Shown here: positions 18,701-26,664 of the stretch, in pieces
Numbering within the stretch: position 1 is the stretch's first letter
Layout: each line of letters starts with the position of its first letter
Origin: Planctomycetia bacterium
GTDB taxonomy: Bacteria; Planctomycetota; Planctomycetia; Gemmatales; HRBIN36
Length of the DNA stretch: 64,000 nucleotides
Direction of reading: 5' to 3'
NCBI GenBank assembly: GCA_016795155.1
Contig: JAEUIE010000068.1
Coordinates: forward strand, 1-64,000
The notes under the pieces: model-generated
Told to the model about the DNA's origin: nothing
The model's database searches: none
What the model saw: only the letters and a program-made list of their open reading frames with translations
Made by a program: the position numbers and the translations under genes

Positions 18701-19261
18701 GTAAAACCGATCTTTGAATACTTTGACGAACCATTCCGCAAGTTTTTTAGCCTCCTTTAGTTGTTCCTTTAAGAGGAAACTGCTGAACTCACTCGACATA
18801 CAGCCGGAAAGCACGGTGATGCCTTCACTGTGTGCTTCGAGGATTTCCTTGTCGATGCGTGGCTTGTAATAAAACCCCTCGAGGTAAGCCAGCGACGATA
18901 ACTTGATAAGATTCTTAAACCCCTGTGTATTGTGAGCCAGCATGGTGAGGTGATAGCTGTATTCGCCACCAGTGCCTTTGTTCTCTTTCTCGGTTCGTTT
19001 ACCGGGGGCAACATAGGCTTCATAGCCAACAATGGGTCGAATCCCCGCAGCTTCAGCTTCACGAAACAACTCGATTGCCCCATACAAGTTGCCATGGTCG
19101 GTTACCGCGACGGCATTCATCCCCAGGGATTTCACATGGGAACAGAGTTCCGGAATACGATTGGCGCCATCGAGCAGGCTGTAATGTGTGTGGCAGTGAA
19201 GATGAACAAATGGATTTGCGGAACTGTTGGTGGCAGGTTGTTTCATGTTGCTTCCATTCAT
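15704..19261 (-). CDS. dnaE: DNA polymerase III subunit alpha (DnaE1 type)
   Basis: 1185 residues, the chromosomal replicase of the C family. The N-terminal PHP domain retains His20, His22, Asp31, His56, Glu81, His104, Cys154, Asp221 and His223, the full metal-site set of proofreading PHP domains. The palm carries APDIDIDFCQERR with catalytic Asp residues and GSACGSLLSY; the tandem helix-hairpin-helix and OB domains follow. The start is ATG 19261; an ATG at 19246 with GGAAG five bases upstream is equally possible. No separate proofreading exonuclease (dnaQ) is in the window. Confidence 0.97.
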   Translation of the reverse strand: MNGSNMKQPATNSSANPFVHLHCHTHYSLLDGANRIPELCSHVKSLGMNAVAVTDHGNLYGAIELFREAEAAGIRPIVGYEAYVAPGKRTEKENKGTGGEYSYHLTMLAHNTQGFKNLIKLSSLAYLEGFYYKPRIDKEILEAHSEGITVLSGCMSSEFSSFLLKEQLKEAKKLAEWFVKVFKDRFYVEIQNNGIEAQAELNVRAIDLADKMGLPLVATCDAHYLKSGDDISHDVLLCINTGRLKSDENRMRYGSNQFYIRTPSEMYNLFPGHEEAVKRTQEIANSCEIEFDFNKRHFPVFHLPKEQKPESYLSELAEQGLQFRYDGKPSKAAKDRLKLELEVVIRLGFASYFLIVWDFVRFAREKGIPAGARGSACGSLLSYVLQISQVDPLKYDLLFERFLDPNRAEAPDIDIDFCQERREEVIQYVKQKYGEQSVAQIATFGTMAARAAIKDVGRVLGVPLDRVNALSNLIPKAPLGISIEESMEKVADLRKEYQQDLHIKEMLDIAMKLEGTNRNVGTHAAGVVIANGPITDFVPVQRVLIKGNKGDQVPEKEYQVTTQWTMNDLEKVGMLKMDFLGLRTLTLLDKAVKLIQQHRNKSIDLDALPLDDEPTYKLLQSGHTQGVFQFESEGIRNLLRSLKPDNIRDIIASTALYRPGPLQGGMVDSYVNRKHGREQPVYENDIMKDVLEETHGVMVYQEQVMRILNRLGGIELSSAYACIKAISKKKMDIIDERRAEFIKGAVKRGVKKDVAEKVFEQIVVFGGYGFNKSHSAAYAIVSYQTAYLKAHFPAEFMAAVLTSELGDTDKIAEHIRNTKEMGLTVLPPDVNQSDADFSVAGEKSIRFGLVAIRGLGRKAAQAIVEERSHRGHFVDLYNLCERVDSRLVPRSAIETLIKAGAMDSMAPDANRAAMMIALPGAVQEASNKQEDKKRGQGSIFDILNDDTETTDSKQQANPRQLPSVDPWSAKEKLTYERDSLGFYLSSHPLAQHEAELTYASHRLVDIDKLAAGAEVMIGGMLTQVRYTNAKRSRTGDTRMARFHLEDLTGTMECVMFPESFGNHKDDVVNDKVCFVKATVDRSREKPGLIVNKIIALDKGRLYSRNGGSLRIILEEGMHDTQLISQLGTMLKRTQGTTPVMIEVQSLVGNRAVFQLGADYRIDLDRLAMDDLKLLVGERSVHISAG

Positions 19262-19377
19262 TGATTGATGAGGGGATGATAGGGGACATCAAATGTCTGT
19301 CGAGTGATTTGAACAGCCCGTTTCGATGAATGTCAATTAACTATCGAGACTGCATTTCTCACCCAGTTCAATCCCGA

Positions 19378-19383
19378 TATAAT
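19378..19383 (+). promoter_or_regulatory. Possible -10 box before the zinc-ribbon gene
   Basis: A perfect TATAAT stands 38 bases before the ATG at 19422. The 17-base-spaced -35 position reads TTTCTC, a poor match, so this is a weak prediction from sequence alone. Confidence 0.3.
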
Positions 19384-19421
19384 TCTTCATTGGTTCCCAT
19401 AACAAGGTAGTCAGAGATATT

Positions 19422-19712
19422 ATGCCAACCTATCAGTATGAATGTGCAGCTTGTCACTATTCCTTCGAGGAACTCCAGTCCATCAAGGAAGATGCATTGA
19501 CCAAATGCCCGAAATGCAAAAAGAAAAAGCTGCAACGACTTCTCGGCACTGGAGCAGGTTTACTATTCAAAGGCTCCGGTTTTTACATCACCGATTATCG
19601 AAGTGATTCTTACAAATCAGCAGCTAAGGCAGATTCTGGAAAGTCTGATTCAGGTGGCACTGATAAGTCAGGCAGTTCGGGCAAATCAGAAGGCAAAGGG
19701 AAATCGGATTAG
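19422..19712 (+). CDS. FmdB-type zinc-ribbon protein
   Basis: 96 residues. The N-terminal 45 residues are the FmdB/CxxC regulatory family: MPTYQYECAACHYSFEELQ, then CPKCKKKKLQRLLGTGAG, with a CxxC/CxxC zinc site. The C-terminal ~35 residues are a Ser/Gly/Lys low-complexity tail, as is common for these proteins. The role is unknown; the family is often called a putative regulatory protein. YacG, another small zinc protein, follows after 26 bases in the same direction. Confidence 0.9.
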   Translation: MPTYQYECAACHYSFEELQSIKEDALTKCPKCKKKKLQRLLGTGAGLLFKGSGFYITDYRSDSYKSAAKADSGKSDSGGTDKSGSSGKSEGKGKSD

Positions 19713-19738
19713 GTATTTAAAAACAGGTAAACGAAGCA

Positions 19739-19927
19739 ATGCTGGTAATCTCTTGTCCTACTTGTCATAAATCGGAACGGATTGAATCCATTAAAACATG
19801 GCCATATTTTCCCTTTTGTGGAGAACGATGCAAGATCATCGATTTAGGCAACTGGTTGGATGAAGCATATCACTTGGCTGACTCTGACGATCCGGTTGAA
19901 TCGATACCTGATGAGCTGGCAGATTAA
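19739..19927 (+). CDS. yacG: DNA gyrase inhibitor YacG
   Basis: 62 residues with the complete YacG pattern: CPTC near the start and FPFCGERCKIIDLGNWLDEAY, giving the C4 zinc site. YacG binds gyrase B and blocks DNA binding by gyrase. The C-terminus is acidic. It probably shares a transcript with the FmdB-type gene. Four Cys residues are in the canonical spacing and the length is typical. Confidence 0.9.
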   Translation: MLVISCPTCHKSERIESIKTWPYFPFCGERCKIIDLGNWLDEAYHLADSDDPVESIPDELAD

Positions 19928-20022
19928 CCTTTCCTGATGGTCGCATGAATTAAATGTGGTTGAAGAGTCTGAGACGTTCTCGCGATTGACGAAAGTAGCT
20001 GGACAAGCTATATCCTCGCCCC

Positions 20023-21015
20023 ATGAATCTGGCATGGAAAATTCACAACTGGGCGACCGTGTTTCGAGCAGGGTTCCTGCTTCTGTTGTGTTTACATGTC
20101 AATGCCTGTCAGCACAAGGAAACTTATGCTGAATCGGAACAATTACATCCTCAAATCTCCATAGAACAATCTCGGCCAATGCCGTTACATCAAGAATTGG
20201 TCGTAAACCAGATACCGCCTATTCCGGTTCAGTCCCCCCATGTCGCACCGGAAATCGAAAAACAACGAAGTGGTGGGCAACTTGCACTGACATCTGTCCA
20301 ACTCTCACCTGCCGTGCAGACGGCTGCTGTGGAAATTCCAACGAGTCTGACACATTCGCGAAGTGGACTGCTGGTTGCTTTGGAGCACTATCTTGATCAA
20401 CATCACGATGCAGCAGTCGCCGCCTTACAACAATATCCTCGGGATGACAGAGAAGCAGCTTTGGTAATGCTGCCATACCTAGCGCGTATGGAACAGGGCG
20501 AAAATTGGAACACGCTCAACGGAGCACAAAAACTGGCTCTCCTCGAATCGTTTCGCTCACTAATTCGACGATTAAGCATGTCTGCACCTCTGGTGCTGCA
20601 GAATGTTTCACTGGTAGAGGATCAGCCTCAGCGATTTGGTGAGGTAAAGCCTCGCACCAATTCGAACTATTATCCAGAAGACTGGGTTCATGCTTATGCA
20701 GAACTGGTCAACCTCATCGACCATACTGGAGGAGATGGTAAACGTCAGGTTCGTCTGGAAGTCACGCTCGAATTACATGGTCCCAGGGACAAAATCTACT
20801 GGACAGATACCAAGCCGTTTGAAAAAACAGGCAGTATCAGTTCACGGAACGATTATCATGTTGCAGCCAGTTTCACCTTGCCTAAACAGTTAATGCCAGG
20901 CATGTATCAATTGCATCTTTATGTGGTAGATCGGGATACCAACCGGAAGGCTCATGATTCACTGCCATTGCATGTGCTCGAATCGCGAGGCAGAGTGAGT
21001 AATAAGAGAAAATAA
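20023..21015 (+). CDS. Putative lipoprotein, unknown function
   Basis: 330 residues. The N-terminus has a basic stretch, a hydrophobic core (FLLLLCLHV) and a possible lipobox VNAC with Cys at about residue 29, so it is probably lipid-anchored. A variable Pro/Gln-rich region runs to about 105. The folded C-terminal part (about 105-325) has a helical half and a beta-rich half (VRLEVTLELHG, YQLHLYVVDRDTNRKA) resembling an Ig-like sandwich. No catalytic motif is seen and the family is not recognised. No Shine-Dalgarno is obvious, so the start is uncertain. Confidence 0.6.
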   Translation: MNLAWKIHNWATVFRAGFLLLLCLHVNACQHKETYAESEQLHPQISIEQSRPMPLHQELVVNQIPPIPVQSPHVAPEIEKQRSGGQLALTSVQLSPAVQTAAVEIPTSLTHSRSGLLVALEHYLDQHHDAAVAALQQYPRDDREAALVMLPYLARMEQGENWNTLNGAQKLALLESFRSLIRRLSMSAPLVLQNVSLVEDQPQRFGEVKPRTNSNYYPEDWVHAYAELVNLIDHTGGDGKRQVRLEVTLELHGPRDKIYWTDTKPFEKTGSISSRNDYHVAASFTLPKQLMPGMYQLHLYVVDRDTNRKAHDSLPLHVLESRGRVSNKRK

Positions 21016-21164
21016 TTCTGTCAGCACTTCGCAGTAATTCATGCAGATAATAACGATTGTTACAAGCAGTCAAGCGAGAGTGGTGATTACAGCACTGACA
21101 TGTTCAGATAGCAAGTCTGCATTTTCCTATCCGTAAATGATGAATGCTTAGCCCCCATTTGATC

Positions 21165-21187
21165 GAAGAGTATTGAAGAGACTCTTC
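21165..21187 (+). promoter_or_regulatory. Leader hairpin before the HEAT-repeat gene
   Basis: A 7-bp perfect stem GAAGAGT/ACTCTTC with a 9-base loop lies 29 bases upstream of the ATG at 21216. It has no T-run, so it is not a terminator of the preceding gene. The role is unknown; it could stabilise the mRNA. Confidence 0.35.
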
Positions 21188-21215
21188 AGGGTAATGCTTC
21201 CAGAGAAAGTCTGTC

Positions 21216-21923
21216 ATGTATTCCAACATCACCAGATCGATCTGTATCCTGCTGATTTGTTTATTTCCGGTAACAACGCATGCTCAAGAGTCGGGCAAGA
21301 AGGCAAAGAAGGAAACCAAAACACCAGCCGAACGGATCGAGTCATTGCTTGAAATTCTGAAAAATGACCGCAAGGAAGATCGCCGAGTTCAAGCAGCTGA
21401 AGAACTGGGTAAACTGGCAAGTAATGATTATCCCGAAATTGTCGCTGGGCTGATGGATTCACTGGTTCGCGATGAATCAACGTCGGTACGTAAAACGGTG
21501 ATAAAAAGCCTTGCTGGCATTAAGCCAGAGTCCTACGAGATTAAAGACGCTCTCGATCAAGCAGTAAAGTCGGATAAGGCATGGTCGGTCAGGCAGGTTG
21601 CCCGGTTATCCGTCTTTCGATACAAGCCGAAAGATGAACCAAATTATGTTCCTGGACCCAAGTTGAGAAATACATCCAAACCATCACAATCAGGCGCAGT
21701 GGCCAGTCAGAAGTCATCCGCTTCCATGTCTACCAAACCTGCTGATCCGTTGAAAACACTGTCTATTCCAGAAAGATCCGTAACAGATGCTTCTATGCCC
21801 ATTTTCCCTCCCGCTCCTGTTATGGCTTCTGCACCAGGTACCATGAATCCGGCTCCAAATTCAGCCAAATCGACCGTCGAAATTCCTGCGAGATTGACTG
21901 CGCCAAAGCCTGAAAGTAAATGA
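21216..21923 (+). CDS. Exported HEAT-repeat protein
   Basis: 235 residues. A signal peptide (about 1-24, cleavage after THAQ) is followed by two or three HEAT-like helical repeats (about 40-150), with DRRVQAAEELGKLASNDYPEIV and a second copy around SVRKTVIKSLAGIKPES. The last ~85 residues are a Pro/Ser-rich tail. HEAT repeats bind proteins; many planctomycete envelope proteins have this layout. The partner is unknown. Confidence 0.72.
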   Translation: MYSNITRSICILLICLFPVTTHAQESGKKAKKETKTPAERIESLLEILKNDRKEDRRVQAAEELGKLASNDYPEIVAGLMDSLVRDESTSVRKTVIKSLAGIKPESYEIKDALDQAVKSDKAWSVRQVARLSVFRYKPKDEPNYVPGPKLRNTSKPSQSGAVASQKSSASMSTKPADPLKTLSIPERSVTDASMPIFPPAPVMASAPGTMNPAPNSAKSTVEIPARLTAPKPESK

Positions 21924-21966
21924 CAAGCTATACTAACCTGACTCGAAACCAGAATGAGCCTGTGCC

Positions 21967-22818
21967 GTGCCCGATCCACAGAAAATGTTAGCGACCATCC
22001 AGAAAGCTATTCAGATACTGAAGCAGCAGCCTGGCAGGGTTGGGAAATACGTGGAACTGCAGGATGCTGACGAAATCATCATCTTAGGTGATCTGCATGG
22101 CAACCTGACCAATTTCAAAAAACTCCATGAGTTAGCCAAGTTGGATAAACACCCTAAAAGACATCTAGTAGTGCAGGAACTCGTTCACGGACCTTTTTCT
22201 TACACCAACGACGGTGGGGAAACCTCACATCGACTTGTTGACATTGTCTGTGCCTATATATGTCAGTTCCCATTTCGTGTGCACTACCTCTTGGGAAACC
22301 ATGAACTATCTCAATGGACACGTCGGGAAATTGGCAAGAACAATGAAAGCCTCAACGAGCTATTTAGTAAAGGTGTCAGTACTGCTTACCCCCATCATAC
22401 CGAAGCTTTTTTAACAGCCTATGATCAACTGTTCTCGGCTTTGCCAGCTGCTATTCGACTTCCTAATGCTGTGTTTATCAGTCACAGTATGCCTGCTGCC
22501 AGTCGTCTGCTTGATTGGGAAGTAGACGATCTGAAAAAGGCACAACATACGGATGAAGATTTTAAAATAGGCGGTGCAGTGCACGGAATCGTCTGGGGTA
22601 GAGATACCAGTGAATTTACCGTGTCAACTTTCCTGGATATTGTGAATTCGGAACTGCTCATTTCGGGACATATTCCAAACGAAAAGGGATTTGAAACTCC
22701 CAACAAATATCAGATTATCCTCGATGGCACCATCGAGAACCCACCTGCGTTGTTATTCTCAACTCGCGAAAAGCAGACTCAGCAGAAACTGCTTGATTCC
22801 ATGAAATGGCTGAAGTGA
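21967..22818 (+). CDS. Calcineurin-like metallophosphoesterase
   Basis: 283 residues. The metal-ligand motifs of the family are visible: IILGDLHGNLTNF (GD-x-HG), LLGNHELSQW (GNHE) and ISHSMPA, with GHIP later. It is related to the PP2A-like phosphoprotein phosphatase/ApaH branch rather than to exonuclease SbcD. Soluble, with no signal peptide. The start is GTG 21967 or ATG 21985; neither has a clear ribosome binding site. The substrate is unknown. It is convergent with the ABC permease, 15 bases apart. Confidence 0.82.
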   Translation: MPDPQKMLATIQKAIQILKQQPGRVGKYVELQDADEIIILGDLHGNLTNFKKLHELAKLDKHPKRHLVVQELVHGPFSYTNDGGETSHRLVDIVCAYICQFPFRVHYLLGNHELSQWTRREIGKNNESLNELFSKGVSTAYPHHTEAFLTAYDQLFSALPAAIRLPNAVFISHSMPAASRLLDWEVDDLKKAQHTDEDFKIGGAVHGIVWGRDTSEFTVSTFLDIVNSELLISGHIPNEKGFETPNKYQIILDGTIENPPALLFSTREKQTQQKLLDSMKWLK

Positions 22819-22833
22819 ATTGCCAGTATGTGA

Positions 22834-23709
22834 TCAATTTCCTTCTGGCGTTTTCATCCGAAATTCCCTTGTTGTAAATACATACATGGCCGCAAGGGTA
22901 CTGACCAGAAAAATGCTCAGCAACGTGATGATGCATTCCTGGCTGTCAGGCAACACTTCTTGAGCAACTGCCCATTTGATTGCACTTTTATTGGTAGTGT
23001 TAGGCAGTTGAAATTGTTCACCAATCCAGTTGCAAACCAGACACTGGTAATAGTGAACACTGGTAAATTTTCGTAAGACAAACGGATAGTTTGCCAGGAA
23101 TATCTCAAATACAGCAATATAGACAACACCGATAATCAACGAGGGTCGGAGCAACACACTGATCAACCCAAAGAGTCCGGCATTGGCAGCAATCAGAAGT
23201 GCTGTTGGTGCGAGTAATGCCAGCCAACGGGTTACCCAACGATGTTCGTTTTCCAGTCCGCTGCCAGTCCAGAGTGCGGCCAGAGTAATACCCGTGAAAA
23301 TCGAGGTAATCAGCCAGGCAATCAGAATAGCTGCGCTTATCTTGCTGAGATAAATGACCCATCGTGGTATGGGACACAGGAGCAGGTAGGTCAGTGTCTG
23401 GTTTTCCTGCTCGTCACGTATCATGCCGGATGCAAGAAGCAGCGTCGTAATCGGCGCCACCACTGACGAACAGTAGAGCATTACCGTAATAAACTCTACT
23501 TCCAGAAAAGCCGGTAGTAACTCACCGGACTTGAAACGCGGCACGCTAATCCCGCGAAATATGAACACGACAACTAGCGGGACCATGGCAAGAACGATCA
23601 GAAGCAACGCGCGTCGCCATTGGATCAGGCTTCTGAGTGTAATAGTAAATACTGTGGAGACGGCGCCCAAAGGAATGGAACGATCCAGACTGACAGAAGC
23701 AGTTGACAT
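22834..23709 (-). CDS. ABC-2 type transporter permease
   Basis: 291 residues with six predicted membrane segments (about 32-50, 72-98, 122-145, 160-185, 190-215 and 262-280). It has the ABC-2 pattern of a cytoplasmic start, a first TM, and the loop SGMIRDEQENQTLTYLLLCPI, which is characteristic of the family. No ATPase gene is adjacent in either direction, so its partner is elsewhere. The substrate is unknown. It is downstream of the SulP gene (128-base gap, same strand). Confidence 0.8.
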   Translation of the reverse strand: MSTASVSLDRSIPLGAVSTVFTITLRSLIQWRRALLLIVLAMVPLVVVFIFRGISVPRFKSGELLPAFLEVEFITVMLYCSSVVAPITTLLLASGMIRDEQENQTLTYLLLCPIPRWVIYLSKISAAILIAWLITSIFTGITLAALWTGSGLENEHRWVTRWLALLAPTALLIAANAGLFGLISVLLRPSLIIGVVYIAVFEIFLANYPFVLRKFTSVHYYQCLVCNWIGEQFQLPNTTNKSAIKWAVAQEVLPDSQECIITLLSIFLVSTLAAMYVFTTREFRMKTPEGN

Positions 23710-23837
23710 GGCGTTTACGTCTCAGCAAGGTACTTTCGCTTTGTACGTTAGTTCGTTCCAGTTGTCTGTATATTTTTCTGTCCAGAGTTATTCACTGTAG
23801 CAGTTTGAGAAGTCAAGGGTCGCGGTAGTCAAGAACA

Positions 23838-26123
23838 TCAATGCAAGCCGAGGAAATCCACTTTCCCCGAACTGATATTGTACAGGCCACCAATGATCTT
23901 GATTTTGCCCTGTTTTTCCAATTGACTCAGCGTGTTGCTTTCACGTTTGATATAGGCAATGGTATGTTCGACATTGCGTCGGGCTACCATGTCTATGAAG
24001 CTACGTTTTTCTTCAGGAGTCCAGGATTTGGCCATCTGATGTACATTCGTGTCTACGGATTTCTGCAGTTCACCCAGCAGCAGATCAAGATGTTCACACC
24101 CAGTGAATTCGGTTGGAGTCTTGCCTGAAAGAGTAAGATCAACAGCGGAACTGACTGCTCCGCAACTGGTATGCCCCATAACAAAGACCAGTTTGGCTCC
24201 GGCAACATGGCAGGCGAACTCCATGCTCCCCAGTACCTTTTCACGTGCAACGTTGCCGGCAATGCGAATGGTAAAAATATCTCCCACACCCAGATCAAAC
24301 ACAATCTCGGTAGGTGCGCGAGAATCAATACACCCCAGAATTACGGCCATCGGATATTGCTTTTCTGCAGTCTGTGAGATTTGTCGATGCAGATCCCGGC
24401 TAAGACGGTTGCCTGTGTAGAAACGCTCGTTTCCTTCCTTCAGAATTTCAATGACCTGATCAGGCGTCAGTTGTTCACGCAGTTCCTGGCTGCTGTAATC
24501 GACAAACTGAATTACATCCTTGATCTGGTATTTCTCCTGAAAACCAATCAGACTCACCTGTATTCCACGCGCAGGTCCGATCTCATTCTTCAACTCATGA
24601 ATCATTTCAAGAATATCGGGATCAACATAGTCAGTATCGCGTGCGTCAATCAGTAAATGCTTGACATCAGGAGCATCTTCCAGGATTCGACCTAGAACTG
24701 CCTTATTCAGAAAGCTGACTTGATTCGCCAGCCGGATGTGAAAGACATCGCCACTAATGTGTTTTTCAAGGACTTTCGTCATGGGACGTTTCAAATTGCT
24801 ACGAAGGATGAAACCAATACTGACAACCAGGCCAATCAAAATACCAATCAACAGATCAGTGAAAATGATTGCAACGATGGTGACAATGAAAGGGAGAAAC
24901 TGATACCTTCCCTGCTTCCACATACTTACGAAATTATGGGGATGTGCCAGTTTCCAGCCTGTCATGATGAGAATAGCAGCCAGGCAGGATAATGGAATCT
25001 GGTTGAGTAATCCTGGTAGAAACAAAACAAACACGAGCATATGTACGCCGTGCAGAATGGTAGAGAGCTTGGATCGCGCACCGGAATTGATGTTGACGGT
25101 GCTGCGAACTATGACGGAGGTTACAGGAATGCCACCGATAATTCCGCTGAGGAAATTGCCAACTCCCTGCGCGGTCAACTCTCTACTAGGTGGTGAACGT
25201 CGTTTCTGAGGATCAATTTTGTCGACCGCTTCCAGGTTCAACAATGTTTCCAAGGATGCAACAATGGCAATAGTGACTGCCGCTTTATAGATGCTGAATT
25301 GTGAAAGGAATGAAAAGTCTGGAAAGGTCAGCAATTTTGAGAGCTCATCCCAGGTTGTAATTACCGGGACTTGAACGAGATGGCTGAGTTCAGGTTTTGA
25401 ACAGATACTGATATCCCATGGTTCGCCCAAGTATTTGAGGAAATTGTGCAATGCACAGCCGCATATCACAACTACCAGAGGTGCAGGAATCAACGAGGAT
25501 TTCAATGATTTAATTCGATCCCAGCCCATCAGAATCAGCATGCTGACGATACCAACCAAGAGTGATCCTGAATGCAGATCAAAAACAGAATCGATCAGTT
25601 CGGTGAAGGTATTGCGATTATCTGGCTGGAAAAAACTCATTTCACCATCTGGATCAGGATCATGGCCTACCAGGTGAGGCAACTGTTTTAAGATTAGAAT
25701 AATGCCTATTGCGGTCAGCAATCCCTTAATGACACTGCTGGGAAAGAACTCAGCGATAAATCCACACTTAAACACACCGAACAGAAACTGAATAACGCCA
25801 GCTACCACCAAGGCTGCCAGAAATCCCTCAAATGAACCAATACCTGCTATTTGAGCAGATACCACTGCTGTCAATCCTGCTGCCGGACCTGCAACGCTGG
25901 TATGTGATTTGCTAATTAGCCCCACGACAATTCCGCCAACAATGCCCGCAATAATTCCAGCCATGAAAGGAGCATCAGAGGCTTTGGCCACACCCAGACA
26001 TAAAGGTAAGGCCACTAAAAATACCGTAATACTGGCAACAAAATCACGACTGATATGGGCAACAAGTGGGGTGCTTCTTTTCATCAATCGGTTTCCGGTT
26101 ATCGGAGCCTGAATAACTCCCAT
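23838..26123 (-). CDS. SulP-family anion transporter fused to a STAS-like domain and beta-carbonic anhydrase
   Basis: 761 residues. Residues about 15-450 are a SulP transporter with roughly 10-12 membrane spans. Residues about 455-560 form a STAS-like domain (VFHIRLANQVSFLNKA, HLLIDARDTDYVD). Residues about 565-760 form a beta-class carbonic anhydrase with zinc ligands in GCIDSRAPTE and GHTSCGAV (Cys, His, Cys) plus the Asp-Arg dyad. It probably imports bicarbonate (or another anion) and interconverts it with CO2 at the inner face. An ATG at 26084 would remove 13 residues; neither start has a strong ribosome binding site. Confidence 0.9.
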   Translation of the reverse strand: MGVIQAPITGNRLMKRSTPLVAHISRDFVASITVFLVALPLCLGVAKASDAPFMAGIIAGIVGGIVVGLISKSHTSVAGPAAGLTAVVSAQIAGIGSFEGFLAALVVAGVIQFLFGVFKCGFIAEFFPSSVIKGLLTAIGIILILKQLPHLVGHDPDPDGEMSFFQPDNRNTFTELIDSVFDLHSGSLLVGIVSMLILMGWDRIKSLKSSLIPAPLVVVICGCALHNFLKYLGEPWDISICSKPELSHLVQVPVITTWDELSKLLTFPDFSFLSQFSIYKAAVTIAIVASLETLLNLEAVDKIDPQKRRSPPSRELTAQGVGNFLSGIIGGIPVTSVIVRSTVNINSGARSKLSTILHGVHMLVFVLFLPGLLNQIPLSCLAAILIMTGWKLAHPHNFVSMWKQGRYQFLPFIVTIVAIIFTDLLIGILIGLVVSIGFILRSNLKRPMTKVLEKHISGDVFHIRLANQVSFLNKAVLGRILEDAPDVKHLLIDARDTDYVDPDILEMIHELKNEIGPARGIQVSLIGFQEKYQIKDVIQFVDYSSQELREQLTPDQVIEILKEGNERFYTGNRLSRDLHRQISQTAEKQYPMAVILGCIDSRAPTEIVFDLGVGDIFTIRIAGNVAREKVLGSMEFACHVAGAKLVFVMGHTSCGAVSSAVDLTLSGKTPTEFTGCEHLDLLLGELQKSVDTNVHQMAKSWTPEEKRSFIDMVARRNVEHTIAYIKRESNTLSQLEKQGKIKIIGGLYNISSGKVDFLGLH

Positions 26124-26433
26124 ATCTTAGGATAATCTATAAGTTGTATGTTGTTCATCCCCAAATCCTCGAGGTTTGGTTGGTATTCGTACAGTCTCGC
26201 TCTCTGTTTCTTCGTTTGCATCAAAGTACCAGTAAGTCGCCTTTCGCTGTCAAAACCCACCTGCATAGATAATGTTCAATTGTTCGTAACCCGGGGGCAC
26301 CCCGTATTGAATCACCTGTGTCGAACATTCACTCTATACTAACTGTTTGTAAGATGTCAGATACGCGTGTTGCAAGTATTTCAAGGGGAAATCACCTAAC
26401 CATATGTAGCGATTACACGAGCTCTACTTTTCA
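26124..26433. other. Divergent intergenic region, upstream half
   Basis: About 310 bases between the SulP start and the structured leader of the sigma factor. No ORF with family resemblance is seen. It contains a palindromic CCTCGAGG core flanked by CCAAA and TTTGG (26161-26179), a short CGGGG/CCCCG hairpin (26293-26305) and a TATACT hexamer (26336-26341) without a convincing -35. The promoters of both divergent genes must lie here. Confidence 0.5.
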
Positions 26434-26539
26434 CGCCTGTCATAGCATCAGGCAGGGTTGTAGCCGGTAAGCCGCTTCTCAGGCCAGTGATTGAATTGAC
26501 TGAAACACTTGACAGCAAGGATGTTCCAGAACGGCAAGC

Positions 26540-26655
26540 CTTTGGGTCGATAGCGTAAGTGCCAGCCCAAAGCGGCGGTTTTGGAAGCGCGGTGGGATAG
26601 GACCTGGCTCATACCAGCCTCACGCTTCCGGACAACATGATTTTGCAACCGGGAG
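26540..26655 (+). promoter_or_regulatory. Candidate switchable RNA leader of the sigma factor gene
   Basis: Four helices can be drawn by eye. P1 pairs CTTTGGG (26540-26546) with CCCAAAG (26566-26572). P1' pairs CCAAA (26567-26571) with TTTGG (26580-26584). P2 pairs TTGGAAGCG (26581-26589) with CGCTTCCGG (26623-26631), including two G-U pairs, and has an inner CTGG/CCAG stem. P3 pairs CTTCCGG (26625-26631) with CCGGGAG (26649-26655), which contains the ribosome binding site. P1/P1', P1'/P2 and P2/P3 exclude each other. It does not match any riboswitch class I know. Short pairings occur by chance, so this is a hypothesis. Confidence 0.4.
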
Positions 26656-26664
26656 TAGGCCACG

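Noticed and set aside
26124-26664. RNase P, tmRNA, SRP or 6S RNA in the large intergenic region
   Set aside because: Conserved cores (e.g. GAGGAAAGTCC of RNase P, the tmRNA tag, or the SRP GGAAG loop context) are not present.
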